Assembly: GCA_032718475.1 (NCBI GenBank)
Contig: JAUCBJ010006881.1
Location: forward strand, 59,795-123,794
Reading direction: 5' to 3'
From: Nemertoderma westbladi
Taxonomy: Eukaryota > Xenacoelomorpha > Nemertodermatida > Nemertodermatidae
Length of the DNA stretch: 64,000 bases
In this document: in pieces, positions 30,213-42,780 of the stretch
Layout: every line of letters starts with the position of its first letter
Position numbering within the stretch: the stretch's first letter is position 1
Made by a program: the position numbers and the translations under genes
The notes under the pieces: model-generated
Databases searched by the model: none
Told to the model about the DNA's origin: nothing
The model's input: the letters and a program-made list of their open reading frames with translations, nothing else

Positions 30213-30790
30213 ATTGCTTCAAACACATGTAAAATTACATACAACATCTATTTACATACAAACACTTTAAGAAATGTTTAGTAGCGAAAAATTCAATTGA
30301 TTTCTCTCCATTAAATGGGAATCGCCTCTTGAATTATCTATAACGTTTAAACAAAACAAAACTGATAAACAAAACTTTACCTACATACTTTATATACAAA
30401 CAATAAGTGAGTGAAAATATTCTTAATTAATAATTAGTTGTAATTGATTAATTTAAAAAATGGTTGCTTCGTTAACATTGCACTGTGGATAATCTTTAAT
30501 AGAAATTGCACTTTTTATTGTTACCCCCGTCGTCCAACAGTTTATAAGACTACAAATTATTGACTGGTAACTACTGTATATACAATTTAACACAGTTTAT
30601 AAGAATATTAAGTTATAAAATTGATAACTATATACTATAGGCTATCTCTATGTTAGCTGCATTAAGCGATAATTCAGCGATAAGATTGGCGAAATAAATA
30701 GAACAAAGTTTTAACTTCAATTAATAACAAAAAGCACAAATATGTGAATATTACATCCGGGAACAGTTTGGACCCATTCTAATTATATAT
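30213..30790. other. AT-rich sequence downstream of the torsin copy
   Basis: No gene is seen. TTTATT at 30514-30519 reads AATAAA on the minus strand and could be the poly(A) signal of the torsin-like gene. Confidence 0.4.
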
Positions 30791-30795
30791 CTTAA

Positions 30796-31849
30796 CTATA
30801 ACTCGTTCTTAACTCGTTTGGAAAGAGACAAAACCAGGTCAGTTTTTTGAGCCACCCTTTTACAACCTGACATCGAATAAACCTCAGTTTCTTCTGGGAA
30901 ATATTGAAGTTTATATATAACTTTATTTACCAGAGTCTCGTCAGGCACCATACCTTTCAGTCTCATATAATCTCTTATACAATCCTTTACGTGGGAACGT
31001 TCCATCGGTAGGAACGGGATATAGGCGTCGACAAGGAATCCGATATAAGCGCAGAGTGTTGCAAACCGCCCGCGGAGTCATGACCTCCCGCCTGCAACAC
31101 CTTCTCTACGTCGGTGAGAGCCAGAGTCTTGCGATCCCGTCCCTCCTTCCAGTGGTTGTACGCCAGCTCTAGAATCTCCGACCCTCCGGTGTTACTAAGG
31201 AAGATAAATATCGCCTTCCGGAAGTCTAAACCCTTGATGGCCTCGTGGTAATCAGTAAACGGTATCAACGCATCCATAAGTCCGACTTCCATTTCGTGAA
31301 CCTCGTCGAATATAAACAGAGATCGCTCACAATTTCGAACAGCTGATGTTACATTTCGCACCAACTGATCTTTGTATTCGGCTGTATGGGAAGCGTGTGG
31401 GAAGTCTATCGGAGCTATAAAATGATGCACAAAGTTGCTTTTCATCCCGTAGAAATATAAACTGTCGCTAATTATAGTACTCACAAAGTTTTTCCCGGTT
31501 CCAGCCCATCCGTGGAACGATAGGACCAATGCCTTGTAGGGTTGGGATTATTAACGTGGTTATAGATGGTGCGGACTACTGTTTCCACTACAAGGTGCTG
31601 CCCATGGACTTTCTCCACGAGTTGGTGTTGAAGTCGCGTCACATTCGCAGGTATCCACGCGCATGTACAGCACTCTAATCTAAGGCAATATGGGTTCCAA
31701 CCAATCCCTTTCCCGAAGTTTCGTAGAGTAGATAAAGATAAGCCGAAATAGCTTTGCGTTGATAAGGTTTGAACTGCTTCAAAAATCATCAGGAAATATA
31801 TGAAATATTGTACCATAGCCGTAGGCTTAGGCCTACCTTTTGTCGTCAT
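30796..31849 (-). pseudogene. Intronless torsin-like AAA+ gene with two frameshifts
   Basis: Torsins are AAA+ ATPases of the ER lumen and nuclear envelope. Three overlapping frames together cover a whole torsin. 31849-31481 encodes a hydrophobic N-terminus (MVQYFIYFLMIFEAV, signal-peptide-like), a Cys-rich stretch and the GQHL...NNPNP region. 31529-30987 carries Walker A (GWAGTGKN, the Asn-containing torsin form), Walker B (SLFIFDEVHEM) and sensor 1 (FIFLSNTGGSE). 31005-30796 carries the C-terminal lid with the torsin GCK motif, ending KNEL. The frame breaks near 31540 and 31015 each fit the loss of one base. No introns interrupt the region, unlike typical torsin genes, so it may be a decayed retrocopy. 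Assembly indels in an intronless gene are the alternative. Confidence 0.8.
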
Positions 31850-32118
31850 ATTTACAGATTTTTAGTTCAGGAGTACAGGGAATTCTGGAATTAATTACTC
31901 AATTAAAACAGTACCGGTACAGCAAAAGTACTGAGTACATTGAAATTTGAAACAGAATATCAAATAGGTTTTACAAATCTAGACCTATTTTATGAATTTT
32001 ATTAATTAAGAATTTAAATTACAGTAGATAGATATAACTACTGTAACTACACCATATACGTAAATCTGGTTTGGTGAAATGTTATCTTTCACTTAAGTGG
32101 AACGGGTACCTATATAGT

Positions 32119-33112
32119 CGAGTCAATCTAGCAAAAACCCCATAAGTATTTCGCAATCAATCCGAACCACATATTTTGGATTCTATATTACCTTATAAAT
32201 GACCAAAAAAAAGTCTATAAAATTTTATTTTGCGGATCATATGTTTATTCATGGAAATTCTGCGTAAATTTGCATAACACAAGCCAAACAAAAGGAACAA
32301 CAGTAGGGAAAAGTAAGTAGCAAATTGGTGATGTTCCAGAATAATTTAATTAATTTCACAATAAGCTGTGATTTATTGGGAATTTAGTAATATTTACACT
32401 GGCGTGTTACACATTAATTGCTATATCTCGGAAACTAGAAGTCGCATTAAATTTTTAAATATATCAAAAACTTCACGATATATTAAGGTAACTGTTGTAA
32501 AAAAGTTATACAATTCCACGGCAAGGAAATTTCATAATTTCTATTAATGTTAGCGAAGATTTTTCACAAACTTAAATTATGATTGCTCTATTGATTTTAG
32601 GTGTAATTTATTTATTTGTTTTAGTTTGAAAACCACAATAGTTTATCATATATCGAATAAATTTTTTTGGGGATAAGGGTTTTTGAGGTCGATAAATCTG
32701 ATGGGCGACGTTACATACACCCGTTTAGTAGAGAAGTTGTGTAAATAAGGTCCTTATATTGTACCAGCAAAATTTATATTAAAAATGGTTAAATTATTAG
32801 ACAAATATCCGTTGCTCTGGTAACTAAATTGGAAATTATATAGAAGTGCATACTTCTGTCAATCGATAGTCATGCGAGTAAAGTTTGTCTGTACCAAATT
32901 TGGAGACAATCCCACCAATAGACCCCTTGTTGCTATGTAAAATCCATGTTGCTAAGGAAAGAAACAGGAAATTGAAGGTGATCCGCATAATATATTTTTA
33001 TAGACTTTTTTGGGGGTATTAACAAGGTAATGTAGAATAAAAAAAAGTTGGTTTGTATGAATTGCGAATTTGTTATGGATGGCCGGACCCCTTTTTTCGG
33101 CTAGATTGACTC
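32119..33112 (+). mobile_element. Non-coding TIR element, ~1 kb
   Basis: Arms of about 120 bp are imperfect inverted repeats: left 32119-32240 starting GAGTCAATCTAGC, right about 32985-33112 ending GCTAGATTGACTC. Both contain TCTATAAAATTTTATTTTGC-like sequence or its complement. There is no coding capacity and no clear target duplication, so the class is open. Confidence 0.65.
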
Positions 33113-33184
33113 CCCTAATATCATTTAATGTTGCAAGGCAGAGATGAGTCCTAACTAGTGGCTAGTCCCTTTAAAGCATTGGTT

Positions 33185-33298
33185 CCAAAACGATAACTAC
33201 TGCGCTACCCACCCATGGCGGGATCCAACCTAATACCTCCGGTGAAATGAGAATTCAAAGCAAAGGATTTAGCCACTACACCACGGTGGGACGTTATG
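33185..33298 (-). repeat. tRNA-derived SINE head
   Basis: On the minus strand an A box (GTGGTGTAGTGG) is followed by GAATTCTCATTTCACC and a B-box-like GGTTGGATCCC. This resembles the SINE heads at 3632 and 34357, with a longer middle part. Confidence 0.6.
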
Positions 33299-33299
33299 G

Positions 33300-34100
33300 T
33301 GTCCGTGAAAGGTTTCGAACCAGTTGAAGCTCGAAGGTCGCTGAGAACCAAATCACTTTCTATTTTGGAATTTATTTTACCTCATATTTTATATTTTGCC
33401 TCTATATAATTAATTATCTCACACTGAACTTCAAATCCGCTCTACAACACTAAATTTGTAAAACTTGTATACTACCGTATGTAAACAGACATCGCTTTGC
33501 ACTTTCGGAGAGTTGTCATTATCATACTGTAGTACGAGAAGGGGACCCTCTTAGATACAAAGTGCATTGCAATAATAACTATGTTTTTATTAATCTGGGT
33601 TTTTATTTAAATTTAGCCTGTACGTTTTTAATATTCTTATAGCAACGAATCAATCAAACCTGAATCTCACTAATTCGATTCTAAAATTGTCCTTTACATG
33701 GATCAAGTTATATCTACATGCAGGTTGACACAGCACATTTCCTTAGATTTCCTTAGAGGTTTTATGCAGTTTCCGTAGCAACAAATTTAATCATTATTGA
33801 GTACTGCCTGTTAGCGTTAGAATATGTAGTACGAAAAAATTCATCCGCGTGAAATATAGATTTATATTTTTTGTAATTAAACAACAATAAATTCCCTATA
33901 AATATTTTTGATTTTCATCTCCATACAGTATAACATGGGTTGGCGAACCACAGAGACTGTTAGTTCTAGAGTTAAAGTTACAGAAAATGTAGGACGAAAT
34001 ATTCATCCGCATGATATGTCGATTTATAATACCGGTAATTACCAGAATTGTATGCGTTTATACTGTATATTAATATACTAGTTAAACATAGTCACACAGT
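33300..34100. other. AT-rich stretch, no recognised feature
   Basis: Two similar ~90-bp segments are visible (around 33755-33850 and 33955-34030, each with GTA(G)GACGAAA-TATTCATCCG). Nothing codes here. Confidence 0.4.
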
Positions 34101-34104
34101 CATA

Positions 34105-34270
34105 GTCTGTGCCTCAGTGAGGCATACATAGTACTGTATGTGCCTCAGTGAGGTATAGTCTGTGCCTCAGTGAGGCATAGTCTGTGCCTCAGTGAGGCGT
34201 ATTCTGTGCCTCAGTGCCTCAGTGAGGCATAGTCTGTGCCTCAGTGAGGCATAGTCTGTGCCTCAGACCT
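34105..34270 (+). repeat. Palindrome array, second copy
   Basis: About seven units of TGCCTCAGTGAGGCATAGTC occur, with CTGTGCCTC more common than CTATGCCTC. Same family as 2755-3568 and same position relative to the inverted-repeat arm. Confidence 0.85.
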
Positions 34271-34289
34271 AAACTCGACACTTTAGGAG

Positions 34290-35471
34290 TGCCTCAGGTC
34301 TTAAATCAGAGTCTTACAAATTCGAACGTCAACGAACAAATTCGAACGTTACTGTTCCACCTTGGTGTAGTGGTTGCGTTGAATTCACATCTCCCTCAGG
34401 TCATGGGTTTGATCCCCCGCATGGACCAGGACAGTATTCGTTCGGTCAGCAATAGGCCTAACTATACAAAATGCAGTATTATTGCCTAGTAACCAATTCA
34501 TAGCTTCTGTATGGTTTTCACTTTGAGACATTTCGCCCCCTAGCGGCAGACTGGGGAACTTCAGACTACTCTGTGACTCTGCAAAAGATATGGCCTATAT
34601 TGTAATAGATACCGACTGGGGGGTCAAAATTAAGTAATAATATATCTAAATAAGTCTCAAACATCTTGTCTCATGACTCTCCCCTCAGAACTCATAAGCA
34701 ATATAGCTTCATAGTTTTGCGGATTGTAAATAACAGTTAGAGAAGAAGTTAATTTTCAAATAATACGCCCTCTAGCGGCAGACTGGGGAACTTAAAGACT
34801 ACTCTGCGACTCCGTAAAAGATATGGCCTATGCCGTAGTAGATGCCTACCGAGTTTAAACCTAATCGGAATGAAAATAACAAAGTTAGAGAAGATGTTAA
34901 TTTTCAGATAATACGCCCTCTAGCGGCAGACTATGGAACTGCAGATGGCTGGATATAGGTAAGAGTAATTAGTAATCAGGTGTCGCCGAAAAGGGGGCGG
35001 GGCGCTTGGATGCATCTATTATTAAAAACCTGTTGCTTGGTTAAAGCTAATTGGGGGTCAAAGGTCAACGATAAAGCTGTCTGGATATAGATAAGTGTAA
35101 TTAGTTGTCAGTAAGGGAGCTGTATACCCTAGGGCTAAGTATAACGAGATGAAAGTCAATGAGGTCATTTAGAAAGTAATATATAAAACTAATTATTGGT
35201 AAATCTAAAATTAAATACAATTAAATAAATTAAAATTAAATACAAATAAATAAGTATTAATAAATAAAAGAGCTGCCGTGTCACTTATGACACCCTCTTG
35301 GGCCTCTAGGCGACTGTTAGACAACACTGATGACCCATTGTGTGTCAGGGCGCTAATCAGTCTGATTAATTAGGATAATCAATTAAACCCAAACTAGGAG
35401 TCATAAGACACCTATTATGATTTAATTGTACTAATTAATTGATGATACCTGTCAATTAGGGTCTAAGTAGC
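34290..35471 (-). mobile_element. Solo right arm of the long-TIR element
   Basis: It is collinear with 3570-4704, including the SINE head, the CCCTCTAGCGGCAGAC repeats, the G-rich stretch at about 34993 and the GTGTCACTTATGACAC palindrome. It diverges near 35110-35200. No left arm or cargo ORF accompanies it, so this is a partial or recombined copy. Confidence 0.8.
34357..34428 (+). repeat. tRNA-derived SINE head, second copy
   Basis: The A box TGGTGTAGTGG and the B box GGTTTGATCCC (one change from consensus) match the copy at 3632-3702. Confidence 0.65.
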
Positions 35472-35499
35472 CTAATTAGGAGGTGTCACCTAGACATTC

Positions 35500-35561
35500 T
35501 GGCGCCAATGACACCCATAGGGTGATAATAGGGTGTCATATGACACCCAATGGGTGTCAGT
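35500..35561 (+). repeat. Cluster of TGACACCC palindromes
   Basis: The perfect palindrome GGGTGTCATATGACACCC at 35531-35548 is flanked by further TGACACCC and GGGTGTCA half-sites. The half-site also occurs in the outer part of both inverted-repeat arms. Confidence 0.7.
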
Positions 35562-35804
35562 GTGGTCTAACTGTCGCCGAGCCGGCCAAGACTCTACTAC
35601 TTATACTGTGTGTTGTAGTTTTTCTAAGTTACTTATCAAGTATCTTAGCCTGTCAGTATTCCACACTGTATTAGTCCGGGTAGGATCAGTCAGGTTATGA
35701 AAATCAAGGCCAAGTGGGGAAACTGTGCGCGAAAGGTCATCTGGCAGAGATTTGGCCTATGAGGGGGTGAAATCTAATGGTCATACAGTAACAAGTCCTA
35801 AGTC

Positions 35805-36185
35805 CCGAAGTCCTAAGTCTACATTTTGTAGACTTGAACATTCAGGACATCACGAATTCTAATTACGTGATGTTGGGAGCTTTTTAATTCATTTATATGT
35901 TCAGAAATTATCACTGATGATAATATTTGCATCTCCATGTCACATTAGGCAACCTTTGTCCTAAAATTAGAGTTTAATTGACTCGTACTCTTTTTGCATA
36001 AATTCACTAAAATTGAGCTTTTGTCAGGTGTTCGTTGCGAACATGAGGGCTAAAATTTACATTAAATAGTACTCCCGTGCTTCTAAGTCTGATTTATAGT
36101 GCTAATACTAAATAAATTGGTACGGTTTTTAATTGAGAGTACCATATTGCATGGGTCTACAAATGTAGACATTAGGACTTAACGG
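35805..36185 (+). mobile_element. Small TIR element (MITE-like)
   Basis: Terminal arms of about 30 bp (35805-35834 and 36155-36185) are imperfect reverse complements around AAGTCCTAA(T)GTCTACAT. There is no coding sequence between them. Confidence 0.55.
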
Positions 36186-36305
36186 GATAAGCAGGCTGTT
36201 AAACTGGAAAACGCCTTTGAACTGGAAGGAAGCTCTTGGTAGATATAAATTTATCATTTATCAGCTCTACAGTATCCGAACTACTGGAGCTGTCGGGCCA
36301 CTAAG

Positions 36306-36566
36306 TTAAGTTAAGATAAGTTCGCGGCTCGGGTGTTGCTGCTGTTTAACAGCTGCTTCTTGGTCCCGCTTGACTTGAGCCCGAGTGCCTATGATAGACC
36401 TACGGTGTTGGACTAGCTTAGGGTCTGATACTACTACTGGAGGGATGATCTTTCTTACAGTAGGAGGTGAGTTGAACTTCGGTCTCAAGCGTTCAGCACT
36501 CCTATCTGGGTCACAGATGGTTGTATCTAGGAGACTGTCTGACAGGTTTTGCTTTGTGTCAGACAT
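36306..36566 (-). pseudogene. N-terminal gag fragment of the relic
   Basis: 86 codons start at ATG with MSDTKQNLSDSLLDTT. They continue without interruption through the region where the intact element has its frame break. The fragment ends soon after the Gln-rich stretch, where similarity to the element is lost. Confidence 0.75.
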
Positions 36567-38543
36567 GTTTGTTTGTACAGTTGAATGCCTACTGCTATAT
36601 TACAGTTAAAGCAAATCTAGTAATTCAGTATCAACTGTTAGCCTAGTAATTAATTACCGATATCGTTACTCTATGTAACGTGATATATATATACAATATA
36701 TTAGAGTACCGGTATACACTTATAGTATATATATAAGTATTATTACAGACTAGGTTTGTCACAGAATACCGGTATATAATTTCAGCACAAATATATATAA
36801 ATATATAATAAGCCTATCGTGAATACCGGTATATAACTTACACTTATAGTATATAAGTATAATTATAGACTAGAATTAATTACAGAATACCGGTATATAA
36901 TTTCAGCTCAAATTTATAGAAATAAATATAATAAGCCTATTGTAAATACCGGTATGTCAATTATTTTAGAATAATTGAATTTCTGAATTTTAGGGTTACT
37001 TGGTTACTTTACTTTACTTTATTACCGTTATTTAAGCAGTAGTCCAACTGATATTAAGACCTAATTGTTGTATGACAGGCCTACTATTTTATAAATCGGT
37101 TTGAGTTGATTTATAATATATATATACCCTTTTAATGGGTTTTGTTACAATATTTGAAATAAATGTTATTATTTCTGGGAAGGAGTCACTACACAGAAGC
37201 TGTACGCTCTCAGTGGAGTGCTACCTATTGGACACTAAAACAAATAATTCTAATTTACTAAGTTACTTATTACTACAAATTATGTACAATTGCGGGGTGA
37301 GATTACAATCTCTAAATAAACACAAAAATTACAGGTACGAATTTTTAGGGTTAATTTTACAAGAAATCTACAAACCAGCCTAACAAGGAGTAATATCTGG
37401 TTATTACAAACGGACAGGATACTACGGTATTTGAAAATAATAAAGCAGTAGTAAATATATTGCGTTGTCTAGATAGGAAAAATACCACCGTCTGACGACT
37501 TATAGCCGTATCGCTATAAGTACTACGTTGTGTACCCGGAGTGTTCCTACCTAGAAGTTAATTACCGCAGCCTACTATAGCTAACGTGCCTATTAACCAC
37601 TTTACAACACAAATATATTGCCTACACACTAACTACTTTCGGAAAGCACTATACACTAAACCCTAAATTAGGTACAAGTACTTATACAACAAATAACCAG
37701 CAGTTAAAAATACTTGTACAGCTAAAAGAACCACGGTATCTGCCGGAGTGACCAGAGCATAAAATCACCAGTCTTTACCTACGCCAAACAGCCCTGATGT
37801 AGTACCGGGGTTAATTTAACTATAACGGTATGTATAACAAGCACAATTACTGTAGGAATAAACTTGGGGTATGTATGTTGCGAATAATCGCATAAACTCT
37901 GAATAATAAATATTACGCTACCCGTACAGACTACACAAACAAAATACAAACCAAATGCTGGCAGACTACTATCAAGCCTAAATAAACTACAGTATATGCA
38001 GACTCCGAAATGGTTAGTTAGTATGCGTTCTAACCGAGTAGTACGACTTATTCTTTCGGGGGGATTTACCTTACAGCACTGGATGCCCCCACGTTCCTAA
38101 CTATTACTTTATCGGACATACACTCTATACACACTGCAATCTCTTCAGACTTAACAACAGTCAGACAACAATCCAGCCTACAAATTATTTATATAATCTG
38201 AGCAGGCTTACACGCCTTCTGCTCAATATTAACTTACAAATAAATAAAACTGACAGAAATAAGTAAAATCCCAATAAAAAACCAGGGCTGCAGTCCCTGA
38301 TTAAATATCAAGACCTACCGGTATATAATTATCAAAATCGAATAATACTGCTATACCTGTACTGCTGTAAGTACCGGTTCGGGTGGTTAGGCAGTCAGGC
38401 CTACTGGTTACCGGTCGACAGGTACTTTTCGACTTTATTGCCTACGTTGCAATAAAGAAAGCAATAACTGTTATTGTTCTTACCAGAACAATAGACAACT
38501 ATATTTATTGCCTACACTGCAATCTGAAACAGATAACTGTTAT

Positions 38544-39664
38544 TGTTTGCGCTTTTAGACCTTTAGCAGTTTAACCTGCCAAATTTAGGTGTCTTCTAGG
38601 TTATAAATCGACTTTAGCCTATAACAAGTATTTGATACACATAAAGCTACATTAGCCAAAGCCAGCCTATGCGCGATCATTCACCCACGGTTAAGGGAGA
38701 CTGGATTCGGATGCTCTGACCTTATTGCGGTGTAGGCCTACTGTACTATTCGATTGATCATTAATATATAATCTCTGACAAATATTATTCACTTTCGGGA
38801 AATATTAACAGTTCCTTTAGGACGTGGCGCTCTAAGTATGTAAACAGAGTTATGACTTACACTAAACACAACGGGATGGCTAATGATTTACGTATAAAGC
38901 GCATTCTTTAGGAAATGCTTTGTTATCTATCACACTCATGCACACTACCGCACACTGCTGCACACTGATCTGCCGACCTTCACTCATTTTGATCATATAT
39001 AAGGAGAACAGCAACTGACACATGTAGGGTCTATGAAATAGCATTCAATTCACTCCAAAACCACTATAATGTAAGTCGCAATTGCTATATGTAACCGGTC
39101 TCTCTAACCTTCAGTATATCAAGAAGATTGGGGTTTTATGATTATTTATCGATATTCTCCAAATATAACAATATTCCATCAACTGATACAATTAATAACC
39201 GACAGTAAATAGCAGTAAAATAATGCGGTGTTTGTATGTGATCAGGTTTGTGATAAGTTTGAGTATGTACTGATAACAGTTATACGTTTCTATGATCAAA
39301 GCCGTTCTAATGTTTTGCTAAAGTCTGAAACACAGAATAATTCCACAGCCGATGTTCTGGGCTCAGGAAAAAAGGTAAACAAAGACCATAATGCATTGCG
39401 CGATTTCCCGGAGGCTTCTGTGCAAATAAAATGAAAATCGCTCTGATTGGTCGAGCCGAACAAAGAAAAGCTCTACGTGGACATATCAGCTGATAGATGT
39501 CGTCATCTGAACTACACTGTATCAAGAGTATTTTGGCGTATTGCGGCATAAAATCGCTAGTTATGTCCACTAAAGTACACATACAGAAAAATGGCTTTTT
39601 ATGTCCACTAAAACACCTACACAGTAAGAAAACGGCTTTTTATGTCCGCTAAAACACCTACAGA
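38544..39664 (-). repeat. Diverged BEL/Pao LTR
   Basis: The edge at 38544 (TGTTTGCGC on the plus strand) matches the 3' end of the intact LTRs. Inside, ATCGCTCTGATTGGTCGAGCC and ATGTCCGCTAAAACACCTA match LTR segments in reverse complement. The outer ~100 bp of the LTR are missing. Confidence 0.75.
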
Positions 39665-39760
39665 GTACTTTGCGGGAAAAATGACTAGCTACAGTCCCAA
39701 TCCCAATAAACATTAACTTGGTCGTTTTGGCGGCCAAAATGACCAAAATCACCAAAAAAT
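39665..39760 (-). repeat. Interspersed repeat, inverted relative to 41828-41905
   Basis: The stretch CAATAAACATTAACTTGGTC, followed by a GCGGCCAAAATGACC-type sequence, is the reverse complement of the block at 41828-41905, about 2.1 kb away. Confidence 0.6.
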
Positions 39761-40029
39761 TGTAGTGTATTCCTATGGGCTACTTGGTCGTTTTGGCGAA
39801 GCGATTTAACTCGAATCAGCTCAATCCAGACAGTCTGTCTCCTTGGCCATCCATTTGGTGGATCTGACTAAATGTCGGCTCGCTTTCATTTTTATTATTG
39901 ACAGATTGTTAACTTACCCGGCGCTGAGCCTTGCAGTACTGGAGTCCGCCCACTGAGGCATTGATAGAGTACACACAGTCTTATAAAAGGAGTTGAATGG
40001 GGCTTCGTTAAAGGAGGAGTATGTATAAT

Positions 40030-40275
40030 AATCTGAACGTCACGAAATTAATTTATGGACGTCCGAAATTAATTTATGGACGTCCCGAAATTAATTTATG
40101 GACGTCGCGAAATTAATTTATGGACGTCCCGAAATTAACTATACTATATGGACGTCCCGAAATTAACTATATGGACGTCCCGAAATTAACTTATGGACGT
40201 CCCGAAATTAATCTATCAACCAATCAGAATCGTAATGAAATAACTAATTAATGGACGTCCATAAATTAATTTCGG
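40030..40275 (+). repeat. Minisatellite of ~22-bp units with GGACGTCC
   Basis: About nine units of CGAAATTAATTTATGGACGT repeat. Each contains the palindrome GGACGTCC or a close variant. The last unit (40250-40290) is inverted, giving a hairpin-like end. Confidence 0.85.
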
Positions 40276-40356
40276 GATGTTAATTTCGGAAATTAATTTC
40301 AATAATATTTTTTTTTATAATAAAAATTTTTTTAAATATTTTTTTACAATGTATAA

Positions 40357-40785
40357 TTCACGGACACTGCGGGGTGACTACAAAACAAAGACCCAATTAT
40401 AAAGACCTGCATAATCTTGTTACATGTGTTAACTTTCGTTAATTGTTTTGAATCCCCCGTCACGCCTCTGTAACTTGCTCCTTTACTAACCTGCTCCTTT
40501 AAATAGCAATGGTGCATAACGCTCATTGTGACCTGTACAAAACAAAGAGGTAAAGTCGCGTTACGTCCCAAAGAGCGTTAGGTTCCAAACAGCTTTAGGT
40601 CCCATTGCCAGAGAGCGTGAGGTCACATTGTCATTTAAAGGAGCAGGTTAGTAAAGAAGCAGGTTACAGAGGCGTGTTGGGGAACCAAAACAATAAACGA
40701 AAGTTAACACATGTGTTTTGTATTTGTGCAGGTCTTTATTATTTGGGTCGTTGGTCTTTGTTTTGTAGTCACCCGACACTGCGGT
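40357..40785 (+). mobile_element. Palindromic fold-back element
   Basis: The two halves are reverse complements around about 40595. The ends read ACACTGCGGGGTGACTAC and GTAGTCACCCGACACTGC. Both halves contain CTGTAACCTGCTCC-like sequence, which recurs at 51.67-51.75 kb and 61.82-61.88 kb. Open frames here mirror each other and are not genes. Confidence 0.7.
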
Positions 40786-41670
40786 GTTGCGTGGGGGCCA
40801 CCTATCCACCCACCCACACTCAACTCCCAACTTCCTGGACACTAGGATACTGAGTGAAAGCGTCTGAAACTACTACAGGAACTCCATGACAAGACTATGG
40901 GCTAGCGACTAGGGACTGGCGCCCTTGAACATGTAAACTGTAGGGGCCTAGTACCTACTTTACCACCTACCTTAAAGTGACCTGTGGGACCAGCCCATTA
41001 TTAGTGAGGTCGGCATTTCTCTTTATCCTGCCGCTCTCTTTGTATTACAATAGCATACAGCTAACCAATGGCAATGGTCTCCCCCCAGTGCGGGAAAGAC
41101 AAGCAGGCTACCATTGAAATGAATAGGGGAAGGATAATATGGTGTGTTCGTGTTCCCATCCTAATGTCTGTCGTCTTGGCTCAGCTAAGCTTAAACAGAG
41201 CCACAGCCTTACAATATAGCTTTACCTAAATACACTTCCAGTGAGCCAAGCAGTAGTGGCGGGTTAGCTCCAAAATGCCCATGTAGGATTTCTTCGAAAA
41301 AGGACCATCAATAATAGTCAACCCCATCTGCTTCAATTTGAAGAAAATAATTAGATAATAATACTCATAATTAAAACTATTACATAATTATTATAACTCT
41401 AGTAAACAAAACAATATATCATTCGGGGGATGGAATATATAGGTCATCTAATTAATTGTTTAAAGATTAGCAAACAATACAGTGTAATTGAATTGATGAA
41501 ATCCATAAATAAAACGTGGATACAAAATGTAAAATCGGGATGCAAAATATAAATTTCTGAGCTAAGAAAGGGAAATTGGATACTGTACAACTTGTCTGGA
41601 TACAAGCGGTCCGTTTACCTTACAAAATGAAAAATAAACGTGCGAAATATAAAACAGTACGGAACAGTCC

Positions 41671-41694
41671 GGGGGGGGGGGGGGGGGGGGGGGG
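41671..41694 (+). repeat. Poly(G) run of 24 nt
   Basis: An uninterrupted run, followed by TTGGGGAGGG. It could form a G-quadruplex-like structure. Confidence 0.9.
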
Positions 41695-42529
41695 TTGGGG
41701 AGGGAATGTCCGGAAATCGAAGCCTTTTTCTATCTGCCAACATCCTGGGCTTTACTTACACTCAGCCTCTATTCACTGGCTGTGATTGACAAGCCAACTT
41801 GCCTCAGAAGTTCCTTTCATGAATGCCGCAATTTATATTTGGCCATTTTGGTCGTTTTGGCCGCCAAAATGACCAAGTTAATGTTTATTGGGATTGGGAC
41901 TGTAGATCCGCAAAAGCCTTTACAATATTTTCATATTCAGCTATGATGTGGAACTGGTTGACAGACCTTGTGTGGTCACTAGTTAGATCACACCGGGTGA
42001 CGTCATACTGCTATGTGTAAGACCGGTCCCCCGGTGAGCAGCATCAGACTATCTGATTACCTGGCTCTGCACGCTTGCGGAGCTGTATCACCCTTACCCT
42101 GACTGCTGGATAGCAGACCTGCTCTGTTACCGTGATACTGATACGTTGTATGATAGTATGGTTACTGTAGCCATTTTACCCATATCATATGTAACTTTAT
42201 TACCCGGTATCACTAATCATTGATATATTAATATACCAGTTACCTACGTGTCCGCGACACTTGTTCTTTTTACCCTCTGGCGGGTAAAGGATACCATGCA
42301 CCATACCAAGTAGGCCTAACATAGGCCCAATTTAGGGAATTGGAAAGTCCCACGAAATTATATATAACCAGGGTGAGGAAACCTGTAATGAAAAATATAT
42401 CTTGTAAGAACGTATGCCCACTCACTGTTCTGTATCGAGCAATGGCGTGGCAATCCATGTAGGTTGATGGTGACATTGAAACTATTGAAGACGTTGAGTC
42501 AGATGGAGTGATGGATGCTGATGATTAGA

Positions 42530-42780
42530 GAAAATAAGTTAGAGATACCAGTGCAACTGGAGATAGAGGTGGGAGCGGGAAGGCAGAAGTTAGAGTAGAG
42601 AGGGGGAGCAGTTATAGAGGTGGGAGGGGAGCGGATAGAGATGCAAGGGGAGTAGTTGGAGGTGCGAGGGAAAAAGTAGAGGTGCATTGGGGGTTGTATT
42701 AGGAGGTGCGTAGTTAGGGGTTCGAGAGGAGGCAGAGTGAGAAGTACAGGAATATATGTGGAGGGTGGGGATGAAACTGA
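42530..42780 (+). repeat. Purine-rich GGAG/AGAG stretch
   Basis: The plus strand is mostly A and G, with degenerate GAGGTGGGAG-type units. The antisense frame at 42499-42825 is compositional and not a gene. Confidence 0.55.

Larger units (their letters stand above)
36306..39664 (-). mobile_element. Old 5' fragment of a BEL/Pao element, antisense
   Basis: Reading the minus strand, a diverged LTR (39664 to 38544), the leader and the first ~86 codons of gag follow in the same order as in the full element at 10.1 kb. The fragment stops at about 36306. Divergence is much larger than between the two LTRs of the intact copy, so this is an older insertion or a related subfamily. Confidence 0.8.
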
